Assembly: GCA_023391725.1 (NCBI GenBank)
Contig: JAEWAH010000126.1
Location: 1-7,306 of the forward strand
Direction of reading: 5' to 3'
DNA: 7,306 bases
From: Bacillota bacterium
Lineage (GTDB): Bacteria > Bacillota > Clostridia > Christensenellales > Aristaeellaceae
Shown here piece after piece: positions 1-6,564 of this stretch (its first letter is position 1; every line of letters starts with the position of its first letter). The notes under the pieces are model-generated. The model was given only the letters and a program-made list of their open reading frames with translations, made no database searches and was not told where the DNA came from. The translations under genes and the position numbers were made by a program.

Positions 1-410
1 GGATTGTTACTGGCTTGGAGAGCATCCAAAGGCTCTTAAAAGTGGTGGACAAGCCCTACAATGGCCTCACGCTGTGCACCGGCTCCCTGGGAGCAAACCC
101 CAAGACGGATATCCCCGGCGTGATCCGCGCTACCGGCAAACGCATCTATTTTGCCCATACCCGGAATCTGCGGCATACCTCCCCCGGCGTATTTGAGGAG
201 GCAGCCCACCTGAGCCGGGACGGGTCGATGGACATGTATGAGATCTTGAAAGCACTGTACGAAGTGGGCTTTGACGGGCTTATGCGCCCCGACCACGGCC
301 GGGCCATCTGGGGCGAAAAATCCATGCCCGGTTACGGGCTGTATGACCGGGCGCTGGGCGCGGAGTATTTGCTGGGGCTGTGGGAGGCCATTGAAAAGAG
401 CAATAAATAG
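1..410 (+). CDS. uxuA: Mannonate dehydratase, C-terminal part (partial, 5' end outside window)
   Basis: Mannonate dehydratase converts D-mannonate to 2-keto-3-deoxy-D-gluconate in cytosolic hexuronate (glucuronate) breakdown. The open frame enters at base 3 (IVTGLESIQR...) and gives 135 residues of a family usually near 350-390, so roughly the last third is present. No true start lies in the window; the TTG at base 15 is internal. Visible family signatures are NGLTLCTGSLGANP (fragment residues 20-33), IYFAHTRN (48-55), LMRPDHGR (93-100) and PGYGLYDRALG near the end. From memory of the family, the Cys in TLCTGS, the His in FAHTRN and the Asp in RPDHGR match three of the four Mn2+ ligands; their spacing here fits. 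The fourth ligand would lie upstream. The gene stops at TAG 408-410, and a strong terminator follows 11 bases later, so it ends its transcript. Identity is inferred from motifs but is very characteristic. Confidence 0.93.
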   Translation, partial: IVTGLESIQRLLKVVDKPYNGLTLCTGSLGANPKTDIPGVIRATGKRIYFAHTRNLRHTSPGVFEEAAHLSRDGSMDMYEILKALYEVGFDGLMRPDHGRAIWGEKSMPGYGLYDRALGAEYLLGLWEAIEKSNK

Positions 411-421
411 ACAATCCCTTT

Positions 422-458
422 CCCGGATACGCCGATCCTGCGTATCCGGGCCTTTTTT
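422..458 (+). terminator. Intrinsic terminator after uxuA
   Basis: An 11-bp perfect stem (422-432 with 440-450, CCCGGATACGC / GCGTATCCGGG) closes a 7-base loop. CC and a run of six T (453-458) follow. It lies 11 bases past the uxuA stop and isolates uxuA from the downstream plus-strand gene. Confidence 0.93.
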
Positions 459-567
459 ATGAAGAATCTCCCAATCTCTTTCGTTTTATTGTCAGTATAT
501 CAGCCGGCGTGTTCTATGCCGCCTGCCAAAGGGCGGCCCGGGCATGCTGTTATTTGGAGGTACCGCC

Positions 568-1623
568 ATGAAACGGGCAATCGGCATCCTGCTTGCGTTA
601 CTGCTTTTTGTTCCCTCCGTATCCCAGGCATCAGCCGGAGAGGGCGGCCCCGCCCAAATCCCCGGCAGCCTGTACGGGGCCTACGCCTTCAAAAAGCAGC
701 TGTACATGAATCCCCTCAGTTCCTTTATGGCCTTTGACGGGTTTGAGGAGTATTATGAGCTGACGGAAAATACCCTTGCTTTTATCGATGCATCCGGCCA
801 GAGACGAAGCATGGATATCACCTGGCAGGAGGAGCCGGTAGATAGGAAGGCATACGAAAGCAGCTTCATAATGGAGGGGTTCGGCATCCCCGATATTTCG
901 GTGTACAAAAACATGCGCCAGTTCACTTTAACGTCCTCCAGCCTTGAAAATGCAGTATACCGCATCTACCTGATGGATGATGAGATTTGGCTGGCGAACA
1001 TTCATAAGGATTCCGCTCATCTTCAAATGTCGGAATACATCTGGAGCATATTTAGGATCGAAAAATATGCCGTCAGCCTGTCCGTTCAGGGCACCCAGGA
1101 GGGCGTAAAGGGATTTCTCGCGCTGCTGAAAGATCGCGGGCCGCAAATGTATGAGAGTGATACCTGCTATAACATTACGCCGGATGAGATTGCAAAGGCC
1201 ACCGGTTATCGGGTTTTCAAGTTTGATAAATCCTGCGCTTCATATCTGCTGTTTGAAAATGAAATCTATCCGCTGGGCGAATGGCTCGGCGGCCTGGGCG
1301 TTGTCAGCATGGCGGCCGCCGATCTTGACGCCGATGGCCTTCAAGAGCTGTATTTCACGTATTCCTTTGGTTCCGGGCTCCACAGGGCCCATGCGGACTA
1401 TTTTGATCCGGTACGAAAACAGGCCGTTGCCCTTTCATCCGCCATGCTGGACATCGACATGATTGTTCTTAAAAACAAAACGGGAGGGCTGTCCCTGTAC
1501 GAGGCAGCCTTCCCGTTCTCTGGTGATTTTGTGGATTACAAGGCGCTGGGCACAAAACACATTGCAGATATCACAAACCAAAATGGGAGAATAACGCTGG
1601 AACCCATGCCTTATGGCAATTAG
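568..1623 (+). CDS. Predicted secreted protein of unknown function with DxDxDG motif
   Basis: I do not recognise the family. The start is ATG 568: TGGAGG at 555-560 sits 7 bases before it, and the protein then opens with a clear signal peptide. It has Lys2 and Arg3, a hydrophobic core at about residues 4-15, and an AxA-type site (ASA, 21-23) with probable cleavage after residue 23. An in-frame ATG at 544 lacks a good ribosome site and would put extra residues before the signal. The protein has 351 residues. Residues 252-260 read DLDADGLQE, a calcium-binding-loop pattern seen in EF-hand, dockerin and FG-GAP/VCBS-like proteins, followed by LYFTYSFGSG. Two cysteines (200 and 223) could form a disulfide. 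There is no LPXTG anchor, lipobox Cys or further membrane segment, so export to the wall or medium is inferred. The stop codon overlaps the stop of the convergent ABC-F gene by 4 bases. No terminator is visible past the stop. Confidence 0.85.
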   Translation: MKRAIGILLALLLFVPSVSQASAGEGGPAQIPGSLYGAYAFKKQLYMNPLSSFMAFDGFEEYYELTENTLAFIDASGQRRSMDITWQEEPVDRKAYESSFIMEGFGIPDISVYKNMRQFTLTSSSLENAVYRIYLMDDEIWLANIHKDSAHLQMSEYIWSIFRIEKYAVSLSVQGTQEGVKGFLALLKDRGPQMYESDTCYNITPDEIAKATGYRVFKFDKSCASYLLFENEIYPLGEWLGGLGVVSMAAADLDADGLQELYFTYSFGSGLHRAHADYFDPVRKQAVALSSAMLDIDMIVLKNKTGGLSLYEAAFPFSGDFVDYKALGTKHIADITNQNGRITLEPMPYGN

Positions 1624-3230
1624 TTTACAGCTCCCTCTGCCACCCTATCCAGGTAATCCAGATAATCGTCATAGCTTTCCCTGCGGTCAATGATGCCGCC
1701 GGGAATGATTTCGATCACTCGGTTGGCCACCGTCTGCATCACCTGATGGTCGCGGGATGTAAAGAGCATAGAGCCCTTAAACTCCACCATCCCCTCGTTA
1801 AGCGCCGTAATGGCTTCCAGGTCCAGGTGGTTGGTGGGTTCATCCATGATCAGCACATTGGCGCCCAGCACCATCATCTTGGCCAGCATGCAGCGCACCC
1901 GCTCGCCGCCGGAGAGGACCTTCGCCTGCTTTAGCGCCTCCTCGCCGGAAAAGAGCATCCGCCCCAGCCAGCCGCGGATGGTGACCTCGTGCTTATCTTG
2001 CGAAAATTCCCGCAGCCAATCTACTAAGGTATCTTCCACACCGCTGAAGTACTGGGTGTTATCGGCCGGGAAATAGGCCCGGCTGGTCGTAAGGCCCCAC
2101 TTGAATTCCCCTTCATCCGGTTCCAGTTCCCCCATCAGGATCTGAAACAGGGTGGTGCGGGCCAGTTCATCCTTGCCGGCAAAGGCGATCTTGTCGCCGG
2201 GCATCACCAGGAAGCTTATGTTATCCAGCACCTTGCGGCCGCCTACCGTCTTTGAGATGTTCTTCACCGTCAGCACGTCGTTGCCCACCTGCCGGTTCTG
2301 GTCAAAGTGGATGAAGGGATACCGGCGGGAGGACGGCACAAAGTTCTCCATTTGAAGGTTATCCAGCAGCTTTTTGCGGGAGGTGGCCTGGCGGGATTTG
2401 GAGGCGTTGGCGCTGAAACGGCGGATGAACTCCTCCAGTTCCTTGGCTTTTTCCTCATTGCGCCTGCGCTGATCCCTGGCCTGCCTTGCCGCCAGCTGGG
2501 TATACTCATACCAGAAGTCGTAGTTGCCCACGTACATCTGGATCTTGCCAAAGTCGATGTCTACGATATGGGTGCACACATGGTTCAAAAAGTGGCGGTC
2601 ATGGGATACAACGATGACCGTATTGGGGAAATCCATCAGGAAATCTTCCAACCACTTGATGGCGTGCAGATCCAGGTTGTTGGTAGGTTCGTCCATGAGC
2701 AGGATATCCGGCGTGGCGAACAACGCCTGGGCCAGCAATACCTTCACCTTATAGGGGCCATCCAACTCCGCCATTTTCTTTGAATGGTATTCCCCGGTGA
2801 TGCCAAGGCCGTTGAGCATCGTTTCCGCATTGGGCTCGGCGTTCCAGCCGTCCAGCTCGGCAAATTCCCCTTCCAGTTCCGCAAGCTTCAGCCCGTCATC
2901 ATCGTTAAAATCAGGCTTTGCGTACAGCCTTTCCTTTTCCTGCATGATGCCGTACAGCTTTTTATGGCCCATGAGCACGGTTTCCAGGACCGTGTGCTCA
3001 TCAAATGCAAAGTGGTCCTGGCGCAGAACCGCGATGCGCTCGCCTGGCGTTACGCTGACCTCGCCCCGGGTGGGCTCCAGCTCCCCGGAGAGTATTCTCA
3101 AAAATGTGGATTTGCCCGTGCCGTTGGCGCCGATGAGGCCATAGCAGTTGCCCGCGGCAAACTGCACGCTGACATCCTTGAATAGCTCCCGGCCGCCATA
3201 TTGAAGCGATACACCCTGTGCGCTGATCAT
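1620..3230 (-). CDS. ykpA: ABC-F family ATPase, YkpA/YbiT subgroup
   Basis: A soluble tandem ABC ATPase with no membrane segments; ABC-F proteins bind the ribosome and modulate translation. The 536-residue length and sequence fit the YkpA (Bacillus) / YbiT (E. coli) subgroup; the symbol is by resemblance. NBD1 has an intact Walker A (GANGTGKST, 34-42), Walker B and Glu (ILLMDE, 176-181) and switch His210 (SHDR). Its signature region is non-canonical (ELDGPYKVKV, 155-164), as in YbiT. A charged linker of about residues 240-300 includes the family string RFSANASKSRQATSR. NBD2 has LSGGE (439-443), VLIMDE (459-464) and PTNHLD. Its Walker A is degenerate (GKDELARTT, 352-360; Arg358 replaces Lys), which I recall as usual for YkpA proteins. 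Its switch reads TSRDHQ, with Arg493 (codon CGC, bases 1752-1754) where I expect His. The start is ATG 3228-3230; AGAGGGG lies upstream at a rather long spacing of about 13 bases. Confidence 0.93.
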   Translation of the reverse strand: MISAQGVSLQYGGRELFKDVSVQFAAGNCYGLIGANGTGKSTFLRILSGELEPTRGEVSVTPGERIAVLRQDHFAFDEHTVLETVLMGHKKLYGIMQEKERLYAKPDFNDDDGLKLAELEGEFAELDGWNAEPNAETMLNGLGITGEYHSKKMAELDGPYKVKVLLAQALFATPDILLMDEPTNNLDLHAIKWLEDFLMDFPNTVIVVSHDRHFLNHVCTHIVDIDFGKIQMYVGNYDFWYEYTQLAARQARDQRRRNEEKAKELEEFIRRFSANASKSRQATSRKKLLDNLQMENFVPSSRRYPFIHFDQNRQVGNDVLTVKNISKTVGGRKVLDNISFLVMPGDKIAFAGKDELARTTLFQILMGELEPDEGEFKWGLTTSRAYFPADNTQYFSGVEDTLVDWLREFSQDKHEVTIRGWLGRMLFSGEEALKQAKVLSGGERVRCMLAKMMVLGANVLIMDEPTNHLDLEAITALNEGMVEFKGSMLFTSRDHQVMQTVANRVIEIIPGGIIDRRESYDDYLDYLDRVAEGAVN

Positions 3231-3266
3231 TCTTTACACAATTCCCCTCTGGATAATAACCTTCTA

Positions 3267-3275
3267 ATTATAACA
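3267..3275 (-). promoter_or_regulatory. Extended -10 promoter for the ABC-F gene
   Basis: The minus strand reads TGTTATAAT, a perfect TATAAT with a TGn extension. It lies 36 bases before the ABC-F start and would give a 5' leader of about 30 bases. The 17-base-upstream hexamer is a poor -35, which suits an extended -10 promoter. It sits after the hairpin at 3326-3362, so ABC-F is probably transcribed independently of the exporter operon. Confidence 0.65.
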
Positions 3276-3325
3276 CAGAATGAGCGCTTTTGGTGTTGTT
3301 CCGCTAAAATGATTTTATTAAATTT

Positions 3326-3362
3326 GCGGGGAGGGACCTTTTTGCAAAAGGTCCCTCCCCGC
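3326..3362 (-). terminator. Long perfect hairpin between the exporter operon and the ABC-F gene (probable terminator)
   Basis: Arms 3326-3342 and 3346-3362 pair perfectly over 17 bp around a 3-base loop. Read on minus, it begins 17 bases past the permease stop and is followed by AAATTTAAT, a weak U tract. Read on plus there is no T run. It therefore most likely ends or stabilises the exporter mRNA. The GGGAGGGACC...GGTCCCTCCC design also resembles a palindrome that, from memory, recurs between genes in gut Clostridia, so it may be a dispersed repeat used as a terminator. Confidence 0.7.
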
Positions 3363-3378
3363 AGCATCCCTGAGAAAT

Positions 3379-4239
3379 TTATTTGCTCTTTCTGGACAGG
3401 TTCCACGTGGCCAGCAGGAAAAAGAGCACCGCCGTGCCCGCGAGCACCCACAGGCTTAAGGCCGTGGAGGCTTCCACGCCGCCGAAGCTGTAGGAGACAC
3501 CCATTGACTCGCGGAAATCCTTGACAATCTGCACTGGCGCACCCGCAAAGGCTGTTTGCAGCGGCGCTTCCATCATCACCTGTCTGAAAAGCAGGCTGGC
3601 GTGAGAAACAGGGAAGAACTTGATCACATACTGCACAGCCTCCGGCAGTTCACCTACGGGGATATACACTCCGGTGAGAAAGCCGATGAGCGTACCCAGG
3701 AGCATCGAAGCCGTGGCAAAAGCATTGTTGCTTTTGAAAAATGTCACCAGGAAAAACACAAACGCGGTGCTGGAGATGACCGACAGGAGCATCACGCCCA
3801 GCAGCTTTACAAGCCTTGCCGTATCCAGCAGCTGCCCGCCATAGATCACGATATATCCTTCCGCCAGGGCAAAGGTGATGACTGTCATCACGACACCGAT
3901 GATAAAGGAACTGATCACATACCCTCCAGCCAGGGTGGAACGCCTGACGGGAGAAGCCGTGAAATCCTTGACGGTCTTCTTATGCTTATCCTCCACCATA
4001 ATGCCAAAGGCGCCCATGGTGGTGGTGATGGAAGTGACGCTTAAGAGCCCGGCCATGATCCAGCTGTCGACCAGGAACCGTGAACCGGGGATGGCCTTCA
4101 TGCCGGAGGTCAGCATGTCGCCAAGAAAGAGGACGTACAGACCAATGATGATCAGGGCCGACAAAAGAGAAAAGAACACCGCTGCCCTATCCCTGAAGAA
4201 TATCTTGAGGTTGCGGATGGCGAACTTTATTACAATCAT
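3379..4239 (-). CDS. ABC-2 type exporter permease
   Basis: Membrane subunit of an ABC-2 exporter, 286 residues, the normal length for this class. The N terminus is cytosolic and basic (IRNLKIFFRDR, 8-18). About six hydrophobic segments follow at roughly 20-39, 59-81, 107-128, 143-167, 174-195 and 262-281. A basic loop after segment 2 (EDKHKKTVKDF...SPVRRS) fits the ABC-2 fold, as do the PVGELP turn and FFPVSHASLLFRQ before the last external region. The long stretch between segments 5 and 6 is probably extracellular. ATG 4237-4239 overlaps the TGA of the upstream ATPase gene (ATGA), so the two are translationally coupled and form one transporter. The substrate is unknown. DrrB/YadH-like drug or peptide exporters share this layout, but lipid or polysaccharide export cannot be excluded. 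Confidence 0.92.
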   Translation of the reverse strand: MIVIKFAIRNLKIFFRDRAAVFFSLLSALIIIGLYVLFLGDMLTSGMKAIPGSRFLVDSWIMAGLLSVTSITTTMGAFGIMVEDKHKKTVKDFTASPVRRSTLAGGYVISSFIIGVVMTVITFALAEGYIVIYGGQLLDTARLVKLLGVMLLSVISSTAFVFFLVTFFKSNNAFATASMLLGTLIGFLTGVYIPVGELPEAVQYVIKFFPVSHASLLFRQVMMEAPLQTAFAGAPVQIVKDFRESMGVSYSFGGVEASTALSLWVLAGTAVLFFLLATWNLSRKSK

Positions 4240-5150
4240 TCTCTGATCCCCTTTCCGGTGATGGCGATGAACGCGTCATCCATGCTGCCGCTCACGACCT
4301 CAAACGTGGATATCCATTCCTCGCAGCCCTTCAAAATAGGCAGCGCGTCCATGGTGCGGGAAAGAGGGATGGATACCATGCCCCCCGCGGCTTCATAAGC
4401 GACATTCTTTTCCGCAAGATACTGCAGAACCGCGCTTTTGTCGGCGGGCTTTATCTTCAATTGATCGGAGCTGTAGCGATCCTTGAGTTCCGCGGGGGTA
4501 CCCTTGGCGGTGATGAGACCTTTATCGATGACCGCCACGTAATCCGCCCCTGCCGCCTCCTCCATGTAGTGGGTGGTGAGGAAGACCGTTACACCTTCCT
4601 GCTTTTGCAGTTGGCGGATGGTGTTCCATACGCTCTGGCGCGTCTGAGGGTCTAAACCTGTCGTGGGCTCATCCAGAAACAGGACTTTAGGGGTGTTCAC
4701 AAGCGCCCTGGCGATGTCTGCCCGGCGGCGCTGGCCCCCGGAAAGCTTTCCGTAAGGCCGGGAGATAAATGCTTCCACCTCTGCCGCCTGCGCCGCACGT
4801 TTCACGGCCTGCCTGCGCTTCTCGCCCCCATGCCCATAAAAAGCGGCGCGGACAGAAAGATTTTCTTCCACCGTGAGCAGGTCGTCCAGGATGCTGTCCT
4901 GGAATACCACGCCAATGCTCTGGCGGATCTTGGCGTCATCCTGGGAAAGCCGGTGGCCGTCCACCATTACCGTGCCTTCGTCCGGCTGCAAAAGCGTACA
5001 GATCACGTCGATGGTGGTGGACTTCCCTGCCCCGTTAGGGCCCAGGAACGCGAAGAGCGCCCCCGTTTCCACATAGAAATCGATCCCGCGCACGGCTTGA
5101 ACGTCGCGGTAGCTTTTCTTCAGCCCCGATACCTCAATGATCTTCTCCAT
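4236..5150 (-). CDS. ABC-2 exporter ATP-binding subunit (DrrA/BcrA-like)
   Basis: Cytosolic ATPase that powers the permease encoded next in the operon. From ATG 5150 it has 304 residues. All motifs are intact: Walker A GPNGAGKST (37-45), Q-loop Gln84 (VVFQDS), signature LSGGQRRR (136-143), Walker B VLFLDE (156-161), D-loop GLD and switch His194 (TTHYMEEA). The C-terminal 80 or so residues form the extra domain typical of drug-exporter ATPases such as DrrA (DUF4162 type). I chose ATG 5148-5150 because GGAGGG lies 6 bases before it. The frame stays open to a GTG at 5178-5180, but that adds ten non-family residues and lies over the likely mRNA start. The gene is first in a two-gene operon with a 4-base overlap. 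Drug or antimicrobial peptide export is the common role of this class; the substrate here is not shown by the sequence. Confidence 0.94.
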   Translation of the reverse strand: MEKIIEVSGLKKSYRDVQAVRGIDFYVETGALFAFLGPNGAGKSTTIDVICTLLQPDEGTVMVDGHRLSQDDAKIRQSIGVVFQDSILDDLLTVEENLSVRAAFYGHGGEKRRQAVKRAAQAAEVEAFISRPYGKLSGGQRRRADIARALVNTPKVLFLDEPTTGLDPQTRQSVWNTIRQLQKQEGVTVFLTTHYMEEAAGADYVAVIDKGLITAKGTPAELKDRYSSDQLKIKPADKSAVLQYLAEKNVAYEAAGGMVSIPLSRTMDALPILKGCEEWISTFEVVSGSMDDAFIAITGKGIRE

Positions 5151-5191
5151 CCTTTTCCCTCCATGCGGCACATCAGCCACGCCGACATTTT

Positions 5192-5221
5192 ACCATATCT
5201 TTTCTTTATTACCATTGTAAA
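5192..5221 (-). promoter_or_regulatory. Putative promoter of the ABC-2 exporter operon
   Basis: Minus strand TTTACA (5216-5221, 5 of 6 matches to TTGACA), an 18-base spacer, then TATGGT (5192-5197, 4 of 6). A transcript would begin near 5185, about 35 bases before the ATPase start, and include the GGAGGG site. Two copies of ATGGTAA, 19 bases apart, lie in the same stretch (5190-5196 and 5209-5215) and could bind a regulator. A second promoter (5324-5352) also points this way. Confidence 0.45.
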
Positions 5222-5251
5222 GTGAAAAGAATCAGATGAAAATTATATGAG

Positions 5252-5288
5252 AAAAACGCCAGGGAAACACAATGATGTTTCCCCGGCG
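5252..5288 (-). terminator. Minus-strand intrinsic terminator upstream of the exporter operon (possible attenuator)
   Basis: On minus, arms CGCCGGGGAAAC (5288-5277) and GTTTCCCTGGCG (5268-5257) form a 12-bp stem with one G-U pair and an 8-base loop. TTTTT (5256-5252) follows directly. The plus strand has no T run and an A-C mismatch, so the orientation is minus. No minus-strand gene lies to its right to be ended, so it must act on RNA started in the intergenic region. An alternative hairpin, CCCCG (5295-5291) with CGGGG (5285-5281), would use the terminator's 5' arm and could act as an antiterminator. Confidence 0.8.
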
Positions 5289-5323
5289 TGCGGGGCCTGT
5301 TTGCATTTATGGATACCTCTTTC

Positions 5324-5352
5324 ATTATAGAATGGAAGAATACGGTTGACAG
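5324..5352 (-). promoter_or_regulatory. Minus-strand promoter directed toward the exporter operon
   Basis: Minus strand CTGTCA (5347-5352, 4 of 6), exactly 17 bases of spacer, then perfect TATAAT (5324-5329). Start of transcription is expected near 5317. The product would run about 65-70 bases to the terminator at 5252-5288, or through it into the exporter genes. The -35 overlaps that of the plus-strand promoter almost base for base. Confidence 0.6.
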
Positions 5353-5374
5353 TGTTATGCACCGGATTTATGAT
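5346..5374 (+). promoter_or_regulatory. Strong sigma-70/SigA-type promoter for the 5426 gene
   Basis: A perfect TTGACA (5346-5351), exactly 17 bases of spacer, then TATGAT (5369-5374, 5 of 6). The start would fall near 5381, giving a leader of about 45 bases that carries the ribosome site AGGGAGGAG (5411-5419). Confidence 0.85.
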
Positions 5375-5425
5375 GATGTTAAGTAGCGTAAATGCAGAAG
5401 GACAGGCATAAGGGAGGAGCCGTTT

Positions 5426-6496
5426 ATGCGGATACTGGATATCACTCATCTTAACCGACATGCTGGTATGTACGCCATATTCGGCTCGGATGGGAATCTT
5501 TACATCATGCAGGTAGGCGGTTCTACGATCCTGGTCGCGTATCTTCCAGGCATCGGCATCGAAGAACGGATCAAGCTCTATGTTCACGAACCTTGGGTTT
5601 GCGTAACAGAGCATTATGGCACGCATGCCGCCCTTGTCCACCTTGAAAATGGCAGTGTACGTGAAATGAGCCGCGAGGACTATTACGCCGATGTTTCAAG
5701 TTATTCCATCGGTTTCCTTGAACGAAATGGACGCGTCCTACTCATATGCCAGACAGAGTGGAACCGCCTCAATATTATTGACGCCGAGACCGGCGAATGT
5801 TTGACAGAAAGAAAATCACCTGATTACGAAGATAACGATTACGTTGACTATTTCCATAGTCTACTGCATGTATCGCCGGATGGAGAATACTTCCTTTCAA
5901 ACGGCTGGATATGGCATCCCATCGGGCAGATACTTGGTTTTCGGACCGAAGATTTTCTGAAAACCTATGAAAGCGCCAAAGTCAGTATTGATTACCGCTG
6001 TGAATATAATTGGGATATACCGTGTACCTTCATCGGCAAGGATCGTTTTGTGCTCGTTGCCGATAATTTGCGACACAGTGCATTGATGGGCAGGGAGGAG
6101 CTTGAAGGATATGTTTACAAGCCGCTTCAATTCTACAACTTGAGTGTGCCTGCCATTGATAATAGGTATGGCGAATGCCTGCTAACGAAAGAGAGAGAAG
6201 CATCCTGTAATGCATTCAAAACGGATCAATATGGAAAAGTCCACGGGGAACTGTCTTGGGATGCGAAGTATGGGTGCTTTGCTGCTATCACTGAAGATGG
6301 CGCTTTTGCATTGAGCGTGGAAGGCGAGGTATTGGACTCGCTTCCGGATTGTAAAGGCTCAGAGGTCTGCGCCGATACCGATCCTGGCATGAAACAAAGC
6401 AATGATACAGGTTGGCATTACAGCCCGGAGCACCATGTGTTGTACCACTGGTCACAAGATGCAGAAATGATCGAAGAGTATCGATTCAGATTTTAG
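5426..6496 (+). CDS. Hypothetical cytosolic protein, beta-propeller-like
   Basis: I do not recognise this 356-residue protein. The start ATG 5426 is well supported: AGGGAGGAG lies 6 bases upstream and a near-consensus promoter precedes it. There is no signal peptide or membrane segment. The sequence is rich in short beta-strand and turn units such as GSDGNLYIMQVGG (20-32), RLNIIDAETGECL (114-126), LLHVSPDGEYFLSNG (146-160), FIGKDRFVLVAD (202-213) and AAITEDGAFALSVEG (286-300). SPDG/DG-turn strings recurring at irregular 40-60 residue spacing suggest a WD40- or YVTN-like beta-propeller; this is inference. No catalytic motif stands out. It is acidic, with several Trp and Tyr residues. Sample lines are about 40-43% GC against about 55% in the ABC genes, which suggests recent acquisition. 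It is monocistronic: own promoter, own terminator, and neighbours on the other strand. An immunity or sensor role is possible but unsupported. Confidence 0.85.
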   Translation: MRILDITHLNRHAGMYAIFGSDGNLYIMQVGGSTILVAYLPGIGIEERIKLYVHEPWVCVTEHYGTHAALVHLENGSVREMSREDYYADVSSYSIGFLERNGRVLLICQTEWNRLNIIDAETGECLTERKSPDYEDNDYVDYFHSLLHVSPDGEYFLSNGWIWHPIGQILGFRTEDFLKTYESAKVSIDYRCEYNWDIPCTFIGKDRFVLVADNLRHSALMGREELEGYVYKPLQFYNLSVPAIDNRYGECLLTKEREASCNAFKTDQYGKVHGELSWDAKYGCFAAITEDGAFALSVEGEVLDSLPDCKGSEVCADTDPGMKQSNDTGWHYSPEHHVLYHWSQDAEMIEEYRFRF

Positions 6497-6564
6497 CTGG
6501 ATGGTCGTTAATGTATCTATCAATTGTACTCCTTATATATTTGTTGCTTCACTAGCATCACAGT

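Noticed and set aside
489..518. TTGTCA (489-494) as a -35 for the secreted-protein gene, and the GCCGCC/GGCGGC hairpin at 518-537
   Set aside because: The -10 at correct spacing (TTCTAT or TCTATG) is poor. The hairpin has no T run and only 6 bp, so neither is listed as a feature.
544..567. Upstream ATG at 544 as the start of the secreted protein gene
   Set aside because: It lacks a good ribosome site, while ATG 568 has TGGAGG at 7 bases and begins a standard signal peptide.
2307..2783. Long plus-strand frames opposite the ABC-F gene (also 2784-3185)
   Set aside because: They are shadows of the well-supported minus-strand ABC-F coding region, a common effect in GC-rich genes.
5151..5180. GTG at 5180 as the start of the exporter ATPase
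   Set aside because: The added ten residues do not look like the family, and GGAGGG is ideally placed for ATG 5150.
5232..5306. A 24-codon minus-strand leader peptide
   Set aside because: Its only ribosome-like site (AGAGG) is at the predicted first bases of the RNA, so translation is unlikely from that promoter.
5243..5641. Minus-strand 132-codon frame as the gene served by the terminator at 5252-5288
   Set aside because: It runs antisense through the start of the 5426 gene and ends inside the terminator U tract. It shows no family features.
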